Positions 1-4,963 of a DNA stretch of 5,393 nucleotides are shown here, one piece after another. A model generated the notes under the pieces. It had not been told where the DNA came from, searched no databases, and saw only the letters and a program-made list of their open reading frames with translations. Every line of letters begins with the position of its first letter. Within the stretch, counting starts at the first letter, position 1. The position numbers and the translations under genes were made by a program. Origin of the DNA: Ruminococcus sp. (GTDB lineage: Bacteria > Bacillota > Clostridia > Oscillospirales > Acutalibacteraceae); the NCBI GenBank assembly GCA_023667385.1, contig JAMPAE010000120.1, positions 1-5,393 of the forward strand, read 5' to 3'.

Positions 1-394
1 TCATAATCATTTGATGAAGCAATTCAAAATAAGCTTTTATCTCATTATCTTTTAAAACATTCTGCGAAAAATACGGTAAATACTGTTTTCCGAACATTTC
101 ATTAACCAGTGCAGACATGGTATTTTTAGGTATATTTAATCCAATATAATACAACAACTCCTCTCCACCCTGAACACATCCATGATTATCATCAGGATTA
201 AACAAAATAATATCTCCCGGTGCTATTGTGAATTCAAGATTTCTGCATTTTAAAATGCGAACTCCATTTATTATCATGCCAATGACATAATAATTATGAA
301 AATGATTTGGAAAAGTCTGATCTATATTTTTAAAACAATAAGCTTCTACTTTAAGTTGTTCATCATATTTTGCTATTCGTCTTTCATCATTCAT
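1..394 (-). CDS. AraC-family transcriptional regulator, N-terminal cupin part (truncated by window edge)
   Basis: The 131 codons present run open to the window edge. Residues about 25-75 read as the AraC-type ligand-binding cupin: FPNHFHNYYVIGMIINGVRI (residues 28-47) with paired histidines H31 and H33, then the turn APGDIILFNPDDNHG (58-72). Family members carry two helix-turn-helix motifs at the C-terminus and bind DNA, usually in response to a small metabolite; that half lies outside the window, so the DNA-binding part is inferred. The start at 394 is chosen because AGGTG (401-405) lies 6 nt upstream. The frame stays open further up, with another ATG at 493, but without a good ribosome binding site. 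Hand-counted G+C is about 29%, against roughly 43-48% in samples of the lipase and asnA genes, which hints at a different origin. The ligand and target are unknown; the adjacent lipase is one possible target. Confidence 0.82.
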   Translation of the reverse strand, partial: MNDERRIAKYDEQLKVEAYCFKNIDQTFPNHFHNYYVIGMIINGVRILKCRNLEFTIAPGDIILFNPDDNHGCVQGGEELLYYIGLNIPKNTMSALVNEMFGKQYLPYFSQNVLKDNEIKAYFELLHQMIM

Positions 395-412
395 GCTTTT
401 CACCTGTTTATA

Positions 413-418
413 ATTATA
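413..418 (-). promoter_or_regulatory. Possible -10 element of the AraC-family gene
   Basis: A perfect TATAAT reads on the minus strand 18 nt upstream of the chosen ATG and just 7 nt before the AGGTG ribosome binding site. No good -35 lies at 16-18 nt: TTGCAC (431-436) is only 12 nt away and is separated by a run of eight T. If the element is real, the leader would be very short. In this A+T-rich stretch a chance match is quite possible. Confidence 0.3.
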
Positions 419-460
419 CAAAAAAAATCTGTGCAATTCTTGTAAAATATCTTCAATCTT

Positions 461-500
461 TCCTCTGCGGACTGACACCAGCCGAAGGCACATTCTTGCT
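461..500. other. G+C-rich patch between the AraC gene and the lipase terminator, origin unknown
   Basis: This 40-nt stretch is about 58% G+C (23 of 40 by hand count), while the AraC gene beside it is about 29%. On the minus strand all of it is open in the AraC frame, and one other frame is open through it to a stop at the AraC ribosome binding site. It has no ribosome binding site or recognisable protein similarity of its own. It could be a degraded gene end, a dispersed intergenic repeat, or the original chromosome beside an inserted AraC gene. I cannot choose between these from one window. Confidence 0.35.
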
Positions 501-508
501 CGCAATAT

Positions 509-538
509 AAAAAAAGAACCGTCAACTGATGACGGTTC
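509..538 (-). terminator. Rho-independent terminator of the lipase gene
   Basis: On the minus strand an 8-bp perfect stem, GAACCGTC (531-538) with GACGGTTC (516-523), closes a 7-nt loop and is followed directly by seven T (509-515). It begins 18 nt after the lipase stop codon. T-rich sequence also follows on the plus side (539-548), so it may work in both directions. It separates the lipase from the AraC-family gene, so the two are unlikely to share one transcript. Confidence 0.88.
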
Positions 539-555
539 CTTTTATTTTGCATTAT

Positions 556-2526
556 TTATCTTTTGAAAAAGCCTTCAATTGCTTCCATCACGGTTGCAAG
601 GCACTTCATGAGCGTGTTGTAAATGCTTGAAAGATATGCCTTGATGCCTGTGAACGTCAGGATGTCCTCATATTTTGAGCCTTTGATGACATTGTCAAAC
701 GGGTCAACCATGTCAACGCTGCTGTATGGGCTGTTCTCGTCATATTCAACGTCACTGCCGCCGACAATTGTGATTGGGAATTTTCTCAAGCCTGCCGCCG
801 AAAGTGAGCCAACCTGAATGTATGACACAACGAGGGTATCTCTGACCATGTTGTAGCTTGGAACTTCGCCGTCAAACTCAATGTAAACTGTTTCTCCGGG
901 AGCAATCGCCTTGAGCTTTGCTGTGCTGAACCTGAGGTTAATACCCTGAGTATAGATTGATGAGAGCTTAACCGAATACTTCTTTGAAAGATTCTTGATG
1001 TAGACACCCTTTGACTGCTGTGAAAGCTGACCGGTGGTTGCAGCATTGTCAAACGCAATGTGAATTTCGTCTTTCGGATTCTGCGAATACTCAAACTGCG
1101 GGTATGCCGGGTCGGAATAAACGTCCTTGATGTCATCTTCAAAAAGAAGCTTTCCGCAAAGAACTTTGGTGTAATCATCCCACCATACCTGACCGTGAAG
1201 CTGACCTTTGACAAACCATGTGTTTTCAGGAAGATATGAATATGATGCATCAATTTCCATTGACGGAGAAACGTGGTTGTGATTTTTGTTTGAGCAGATG
1301 CCGCCTGTCTGCTTATAACCATCAGCAAAGCGTTCGCCGATTGGTGCACATTTTGCGCCGCTTGTTGATGTGCATGAAAGGATGCCGTCTGAATCAATTT
1401 GGTTACCTGTTACAACTGCCCTGCCATAGCCTGAGATGATTGAAACTTTGACACCTTCATTCTGCATCTTTTTGAATGCATTCGCATAGTTCGGCATAAT
1501 TTCATAATGCATCATGTCGCTGGCTTCGATGAGCTTTGCATTTGCAACAGGGTCAAGCTTTGCATTTTTATAGCGCTCATAGCAATCAGGAAGCGTGAAA
1601 TCCCAAATGCTGCCCCAATTGCCAACAATATCATCAAAAATTTCATCAATGAGTGCGTTTGCAAGCTCATCAAGCAAGCCGATGTCAATCATTTTCATGA
1701 TGAACTCCAGCTCAGTTTCAGAAAATGCACCAACCTGAGCATACTCAGTGATTACACCCTCATCAATTTTGATTTTGCCATCCATAAAATCATTGAGGAA
1801 AGCTGCACCTGAAAGTGCCGGATGAAACATTACTGCGCTGTCGATTTCATCTGCAACAGTTTCAACAAGCTCGGGGTGATTTGCAACAAGGCTGAGGAAA
1901 ACGCCGACTGTCATACCACCATGACTAAGCCCGTAAAGTCTTACCTTGCTTGCACCTGTGTATTCCTTGACGGACTGAATGTAAGCGTCCAAATCCTGTG
2001 CGCACTGAATTGCACCACGTCTGAAATCAACGTGGCAATTGAAAACATTTTCCGCACCGATAAGGCTTGCAAAATAAAGATTGATTTCCGGAAGATGAAG
2101 CATACCTGAATCTTCACCATATGTATCAACAACATATTTTGTTGTTGTGATTGCAGGGTCGGTCAATGCGGCGGTAACATTATATTTGCTTGTTCCGTCG
2201 TCATTCATCGCAAGCACGCCGTAAAGATCTCTGACTGCGTCACCAACCGTTTTGATAAGCATATCCTTATCGCCCTGAACAAGGTCCGAAATTCCTTTGC
2301 CGAGCTTTGCAAGGTTTTTGACAACCTGCTTAACAATCGGAGCTGCTTGAACGCCCCAGATGTGTTCTTCTTTTTCTGTTCCGTAATCAAGATACAGCTC
2401 AGAAGCACTGTAACCGGGAACAATGATGAGCGGCGTGACTTCTTCCTCATCGGCTGCCATTGCAAAAGCAGAAACCGAGCAAAGAACCATCAACACTGCA
2501 AGAAAAACGCTTATAATCTTCTTCAA
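556..2526 (-). CDS. Secreted LCAT-like alpha/beta hydrolase (lipase/acyltransferase family)
   Basis: A 656-residue exported protein. Residues 1-24 form a signal peptide (KK, hydrophobic core, then SVSAFAMA) with likely cleavage after A22 or A24. The mature part starts with the LCAT/lipase strand TPLIIVPGYSASEL (31-44), where PGY should form the oxyanion hole, followed by a conserved-looking WG (57-58). VDFRRG (166-171) takes the place of the family's YDWR segment. The nucleophile elbow is GLSHGG (199-204) with Ser201. Asp378 or Asp380 (QIDSDGIL) and His444 (KGQLHG) are the best candidates to complete the triad; these are inferred from order alone. Residues about 480-600 look beta-rich and match no family I recognise, and the end is a short amphipathic helix. 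There is no LPXTG sorting signal or dockerin. It probably hydrolyses or transfers acyl esters outside the cell; the substrate is unknown. The TTG start at 2526 is preferred over the GTG at 2544 because AGAGGG lies 7 nt upstream of it and it gives a canonical signal peptide. Confidence 0.82.
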   Translation of the reverse strand: MKKIISVFLAVLMVLCSVSAFAMAADEEEVTPLIIVPGYSASELYLDYGTEKEEHIWGVQAAPIVKQVVKNLAKLGKGISDLVQGDKDMLIKTVGDAVRDLYGVLAMNDDGTSKYNVTAALTDPAITTTKYVVDTYGEDSGMLHLPEINLYFASLIGAENVFNCHVDFRRGAIQCAQDLDAYIQSVKEYTGASKVRLYGLSHGGMTVGVFLSLVANHPELVETVADEIDSAVMFHPALSGAAFLNDFMDGKIKIDEGVITEYAQVGAFSETELEFIMKMIDIGLLDELANALIDEIFDDIVGNWGSIWDFTLPDCYERYKNAKLDPVANAKLIEASDMMHYEIMPNYANAFKKMQNEGVKVSIISGYGRAVVTGNQIDSDGILSCTSTSGAKCAPIGERFADGYKQTGGICSNKNHNHVSPSMEIDASYSYLPENTWFVKGQLHGQVWWDDYTKVLCGKLLFEDDIKDVYSDPAYPQFEYSQNPKDEIHIAFDNAATTGQLSQQSKGVYIKNLSKKYSVKLSSIYTQGINLRFSTAKLKAIAPGETVYIEFDGEVPSYNMVRDTLVVSYIQVGSLSAAGLRKFPITIVGGSDVEYDENSPYSSVDMVDPFDNVIKGSKYEDILTFTGIKAYLSSIYNTLMKCLATVMEAIEGFFKR

Positions 2527-2533
2527 GATGATA

Positions 2534-2539
2534 CCCTCT
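2534..2539 (-). promoter_or_regulatory. Ribosome binding site that sets the lipase TTG start
   Basis: AGAGGG on the minus strand ends 7 nt before the TTG at 2526. The in-frame GTG at 2544 lies upstream of this motif and has no Shine-Dalgarno sequence of its own, so using it would place the motif inside the coding region. This argues for the rarer TTG start. Confidence 0.7.
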
Positions 2540-2624
2540 TTCACAAAAATTTATGCGCTGTAAATCAGCACATTTGCAGAGTAAGATTAAGCAATATGCA
2601 ACTCTATCACATTAAAGCACTAAC

Positions 2625-2653
2625 ATTTTAACATAAAACACAAATTAATTCAA
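2625..2653 (-). promoter_or_regulatory. Sigma-A promoter of the lipase gene
   Basis: On the minus strand TTGAAT (2648-2653, 4 of 6 to consensus) and TAAAAT (2625-2630, 5 of 6) are separated by exactly 17 nt, and TGT before the -10 makes it an extended -10. Transcription would start near 2618, giving a leader of about 90 nt before the TTG start. The -35 lies inside a near-perfect palindrome (2641-2661), so access to it may be regulated. Confidence 0.7.
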
Positions 2654-2661
2654 TTAGTTTG
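2641..2661. promoter_or_regulatory. Operator-like 21-bp palindrome over the lipase -35
   Basis: The arms CAAATTAATT (2641-2650) and AATTAGTTTG (2652-2661) flank a central C and are inverted copies with 9 of 10 positions matching. The site covers the -35 of the lipase promoter (2648-2653). Its size, symmetry and place suit a dimeric repressor, but no regulator can be named and an A+T-rich palindrome can arise by chance. Confidence 0.5.
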
Positions 2662-2743
2662 GAGAATTTTGTCGATTTTTCCGTGTCAGTGTGAATTATT
2701 TATTAACGATGAAGTCAGCACGTATAAAACCCTTGCCTGATAA

Positions 2744-2772
2744 TTGACACATCATACATAATTTGGTATAAT
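2744..2772 (+). promoter_or_regulatory. Consensus sigma-A promoter of asnA
   Basis: TTGACA (2744-2749) and TATAAT (2767-2772) are both perfect, with a 17-nt spacer. The start site should be near 2779, leaving a leader of about 34 nt. This is too short for a T-box or another riboswitch, so any control would act at the DNA level or later. The -35 overlaps the right arm of an imperfect inverted repeat (2689-2699 with 2740-2750). Confidence 0.92.
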
Positions 2773-2812
2773 AAACACACATTAATTTTCTTAAATAAAA
2801 GAAGGTAATATT

Positions 2813-3817
2813 ATGTCAGCAACTTATATTCCGGAGGGGTATTACTCTCATCTGACCCTCAGAGAAACCGAGCTTGCAATCAAAAAGGTTAAAGATTTTT
2901 TTGAAAGAGACCTTGCAATTGAGCTTAATCTCACCCGTGTTTCAGCTCCGCTTTTCGTTGACGCAAACAACGGCATTAACGATAACCTCAACGGCACTGA
3001 ACGCCCGGTTGGCTTCGACGTTTTCAGCGGCGAAAAATTTGAAATTGTTCATTCACTCGCCAAGTGGAAAAGATACGCACTGAAAATGTACGGCTTTGAG
3101 AAAAACGAAGGTCTTTACACCGACATGAACGCAATCAGGCGTGACGAGGAAACCGACAACATTCACTCAATTTTTGTTGACCAGTGGGATTGGGAAAAAA
3201 TCATCGGCAAAGAAGCAAGAACGGTTGAAACCCTTAAAAAAACGGTTAAGCTTATCTATTCTGCACTTCGCCACACTGAATATTACATCACCAAGGAATA
3301 TAATTTCATCGGCAGCCTCCTGCCTGAGAAGATACATTTCATCACAACCTCAGAACTTGAGGAGATGTACCCTGACAAAACACGCAAGGAACGTGAATAC
3401 ATCGCTGCAAAGGAACACGGTGCGATTTTCCTGATGGAAATCGGCGGTGCACTCAAAGACGGTAAACCCCATGACGGCAGAGCTCCTGACTACGATGACT
3501 GGAAGCTCAACGGCGATATTATCGTATATTATCCGATTCTTGACATTGCACTTGAGCTTTCATCAATGGGCATTCGTGTTGACGAGGACGCCCTCAACCG
3601 CCAGCTTGCAATCAGCGGCTGCGAAGAAAGGAAAGAACTTCCGTTCCACAAAGCACTGCTTAACGGCGAGCTTCCATACACTATCGGCGGCGGAATCGGT
3701 CAATCAAGAATGTGTATGTTCTTCCTCAGAAAGGCACACATCGGCGAGGTTCAGTCATCCTATTGGGACAAGGAAACCGTTGACTACTGCAACGAAAAAG
3801 GCGCACATTTACTTTAA
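2813..3817 (+). CDS. asnA: Aspartate--ammonia ligase (ammonia-dependent asparagine synthetase)
   Basis: AsnA makes L-asparagine in the cytosol from L-aspartate, ammonia and ATP, releasing AMP and PPi; unlike AsnB it uses free ammonia. The fold is that of class II aminoacyl-tRNA synthetases. The 334 residues match the usual length of about 330. Family motifs run in the expected order: NGINDNLNGTERPV (53-66), HSLAKWKR (80-87), LYTDMNAIRRDE (101-112), FVDQWDWE (121-128), DGRAPDYDDW (221-230), LNGDIIV (232-238), ELSSMGIRVD (248-257) and TIGGGIGQSR (290-299), the last two being class II ATP-site elements. No key segment is missing. The start has a good ribosome binding site, AGAAGGT (2800-2806), 7 nt upstream. 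The gene stands alone, with its own consensus promoter and a terminator 30 nt downstream, divergent from the lipase and convergent with the zinc-ribbon gene. Ammonia dependence suits a gut or rumen habitat, which is inference. Confidence 0.97.
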   Translation: MSATYIPEGYYSHLTLRETELAIKKVKDFFERDLAIELNLTRVSAPLFVDANNGINDNLNGTERPVGFDVFSGEKFEIVHSLAKWKRYALKMYGFEKNEGLYTDMNAIRRDEETDNIHSIFVDQWDWEKIIGKEARTVETLKKTVKLIYSALRHTEYYITKEYNFIGSLLPEKIHFITTSELEEMYPDKTRKEREYIAAKEHGAIFLMEIGGALKDGKPHDGRAPDYDDWKLNGDIIVYYPILDIALELSSMGIRVDEDALNRQLAISGCEERKELPFHKALLNGELPYTIGGGIGQSRMCMFFLRKAHIGEVQSSYWDKETVDYCNEKGAHLL

Positions 3818-3846
3818 TGAATGGTTAAAACTTAATTATAACATAT

Positions 3847-3896
3847 TGCGGGCAGGGCTTACGTCACAGTAAATCCCTACCCGCACAATTATTTTT
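3847..3896 (+). terminator. Terminator of asnA, long interrupted hairpin
   Basis: The stem pairs TGCGGG with CCCGCA (3847-3852, 3880-3885), AGGG with CCCT (3854-3857, 3875-3878) and TTAC with GTAA (3859-3862, 3869-3872), broken by small internal mismatches, around a 6-nt loop. AATTATTTTT follows. It lies between two convergent genes. On the minus strand the tail is less T-rich, so termination is expected mainly on the plus strand. The unusually long, G+C-rich stem could also be a dispersed repeat used as a terminator. Confidence 0.8.
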
Positions 3897-3904
3897 ATCG
3901 CAGT

Positions 3905-4225
3905 TTATTCACCACTGTTCACAAAGCTTGTCAGCTTACATTTTTTGCATTTAAGCTGTTTGGCACTTTTCTTTATGTAAACCTTTTCACCGCAATAAGG
4001 GCATTCGGTTTCACATACGCCAATGAACTGATATATGCCCGCAAGAACAAACGACACTGTGAAAAGTAAGCCAATGATTGCACCGATTTCGCCAGCAATG
4101 CCTGCCCCTGCCAGTGTACACACAGGAGCAACAAAGCAAAGCACAACTCCAAGAACAATGTTTTTCTTAGGCTCACATATAGTTGTCATCTTTTCGCCGT
4201 CAAGCGAAGATAAATATTTATTCAT
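3905..4225 (-). CDS. Small membrane protein with C-terminal zinc ribbon
   Basis: A 106-residue protein of no family I can name. Residues about 22-44 and 46-70 are hydrophobic and glycine/alanine-rich and should form two membrane helices joined by a tight turn (GAGIAGEIGA). Right after them comes a four-cysteine ribbon: CPYC (75-78), 14 residues, then CKKC (93-96), in a lysine-rich tail, which is a typical zinc-ribbon pattern. The short N-terminus (residues 1-20) and the ribbon would lie on the same side of the membrane, probably the cytosol because of the lysines. The start is well supported: GGGAG (4233-4237) lies 7 nt before the ATG. A second in-frame ATG at codon 13 has no comparable support. 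It is convergent with asnA and about 290 nt downstream of dut. A Zur-box-like site lies 42-56 nt upstream of the start. A role in zinc-dependent sensing or protein contacts is only a guess. Confidence 0.82.
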   Translation of the reverse strand: MNKYLSSLDGEKMTTICEPKKNIVLGVVLCFVAPVCTLAGAGIAGEIGAIIGLLFTVSFVLAGIYQFIGVCETECPYCGEKVYIKKSAKQLKCKKCKLTSFVNSGE

Positions 4226-4266
4226 AACTGTTCTCCCGTTTATTTGGATGATTAGAGTATAATATA

Positions 4267-4281
4267 TCGTAATAATTTCAA
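4267..4281. promoter_or_regulatory. Zur-box-like palindrome upstream of the zinc-ribbon gene
   Basis: The 15-mer TCGTAATAATTTCAA matches the Gram-positive Zur 7-1-7 core TCGTAATnATTACGA at 12 of 14 defined positions, better than it fits the PerR or Fur versions. It lies 42-56 nt upstream of the zinc-ribbon gene start and overlaps a TTGAAA that could be its -35. No -10 at normal spacing is clear: TATACT (4256-4261) is only 14 nt away. The right arm is degenerate and the region is A+T-rich, so this is tentative. Confidence 0.3.
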
Positions 4282-4306
4282 CTTGCTTATAGCCACCGTG
4301 AAGCTC

Positions 4307-4325
4307 GTAAAGCTTATTACTTTAC
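4307..4325. repeat. GTAAAG/CTTTAC hairpin, copy 1
   Basis: GTAAAG (4307-4312) and CTTTAC (4320-4325) are perfect inverted arms around a 7-nt loop, CTTATTA. The unit and its right flank (CATGTTAAG) recur in near-identical form at 4467-4486. It lies in the A+T-rich gap between dut and the zinc-ribbon gene, upstream of the latter. Confidence 0.6.
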
Positions 4326-4360
4326 ATGTTAAGTGGAAAACTTTATGCCTATTTTTAATA

Positions 4361-4424
4361 TTTTATGAGGAAAACTGTCGATTTCATATAGTTTTTCAAT
4401 ACTTTCAACATAGTTTTCATAAAA
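4361..4424. repeat. Long A+T-rich inverted repeat
   Basis: TTTTATG (4361-4367) pairs with CATAAAA (4418-4424), and AAAACT (4371-4376) with AGTTTT (4412-4417), leaving a 3-nt bulge (4368-4370) and a 35-nt loop. An alternative AGTTTT at 4390-4395 could pair with the same inner arm. All arms are A+T-rich, so part of this could be chance. Confidence 0.3.
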
Positions 4425-4430
4425 AAGCAC

Positions 4431-4456
4431 CGAAAAGATACTACTTTCAGTAGCAT
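4431..4456 (-). terminator. Possible weak terminator of the nrdG-dut operon
   Basis: On the minus strand ATGCTAC (4450-4456) pairs with GTAGTAT (4438-4444), including one G-T pair, around the 5-nt loop TGAAA. CTTTTCGG follows, and a run of six T lies a little further on. It starts about 60 nt after the dut stop. The stem is only 7 bp and A+T-rich, so termination may be partial and some transcripts could read on into the zinc-ribbon gene. Confidence 0.4.
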
Positions 4457-4466
4457 TTTAAGTTAT

Positions 4467-4486
4467 GTAAAGTTATTACGCTTTAC
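4467..4486. repeat. GTAAAG/CTTTAC hairpin, copy 2
   Basis: GTAAAG (4467-4472) and CTTTAC (4481-4486) flank an 8-nt loop, TTATTACG. The unit plus right flank (AGTTAAAG) closely matches the copy at 4307-4325, differing by small insertions or deletions. The surrounding AGATACT (4436-4442) and AGTATCT (4493-4499) are also perfect inverted arms that could enclose this hairpin and the neighbouring stem. Confidence 0.6.
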
Positions 4487-4516
4487 AGTTAAAGTATCTA
4501 AAAATTCGCTTTTTAA

Positions 4517-4963
4517 TTATTTTCTGCCTGTTGAACCGAAGCCACCCTCACCTCTGACGGTTTCGCTAAGCTCATCAACAACATCAAATGCCGCTGTTAC
4601 ATACGGCATAATCAAAAGCTGAGCAATTCTTTCGCCGTTCTCAATTGTCTGCGCTTCTTTGCCGTGATTATGAAGCGCAACCATGATTTCGCCACGATAA
4701 TCACAGTCAATTACACCAACCTTATTAGCAGGGGCAAGGCCTCTTTTGCTTGCAAGTCCACTCCTTGCGTGCACAAGACCTGCATATCCGAGCGGAAGCT
4801 CCATTGCAATTCCTGTGTGCACAAATTTAGTTTCACCCGCTTCGATTGTCAGCGCTTCGTCAAGGCAGGCATATAAATCTGCGCCTGCGGCAAACTCTGA
4901 GCCATAAGTTGGTACGGTTGCGTTTTCACTGAGCTTTTTAATTTTAACATCAAACTTATTCAT
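4517..4963 (-). CDS. dut: Deoxyuridine 5'-triphosphate nucleotidohydrolase (dUTPase)
   Basis: Dut cleaves dUTP to dUMP and PPi, keeping uracil out of DNA and supplying the substrate of thymidylate synthase. The 148 residues are the normal size for the trimeric family. All five motifs are present in order: AAGADLYA (25-32), ARSGLASKRGL (66-76), GVIDCDYRGEI (83-93) with catalytic Asp86 and the uracil-recognising Tyr89, GERIAQLLI (110-118) and the phosphate-binding C-terminal arm RGEGGFGSTG (137-146). The ATG at 4963 is chosen over the in-frame TTG just before it: GAGGA (4972-4976) lies 8 nt from the ATG. This start overlaps the end of nrdG by 8 nt, so the two are probably translationally coupled and co-transcribed. 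The enzyme should act in the cytosol as a homotrimer with Mg2+, as known for the family. Confidence 0.97.
   Translation of the reverse strand: MNKFDVKIKKLSENATVPTYGSEFAAGADLYACLDEALTIEAGETKFVHTGIAMELPLGYAGLVHARSGLASKRGLAPANKVGVIDCDYRGEIMVALHNHGKEAQTIENGERIAQLLIMPYVTAAFDVVDELSETVRGEGGFGSTGRK

Noticed and set aside
407..436. TTGCAC to TATAAA (18-nt spacer) as the AraC promoter
   Set aside because: The transcript would begin at or inside the ribosome binding site, leaving no usable leader.
491..493. Upstream in-frame ATG as the AraC-family start
   Set aside because: It has no good ribosome binding site, and the 33 extra residues do not resemble an AraC N-terminus; the ATG at 394 has AGGTG 6 nt upstream.
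786..1397. Long minus-strand frame inside the lipase gene
   Set aside because: It is an out-of-frame shadow of a clearly coding frame, rich in serine, arginine and threonine with no family features.
2503..2526. Lipoprotein signal in the lipase (Cys16)
   Set aside because: The residues before Cys16 (MVL) do not fit the lipobox, and the signal peptide continues to a normal AFA/AMA cleavage site.
2524..2544. GTG at 2544 as the lipase start
   Set aside because: It lacks a ribosome binding site, the AGAGGG motif would fall inside the gene, and it adds six residues before a canonical signal peptide.
2347..2631. Plus-strand reading frame of 94 codons at the lipase 5' end
   Set aside because: It runs antisense through the lipase signal peptide and promoter, has no supporting ribosome binding site and reads as low-quality protein.
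2773..2812. T-box or riboswitch in the asnA leader
   Set aside because: The consensus promoter leaves only about 34 nt of leader, too short for such elements, and no hairpin is visible.
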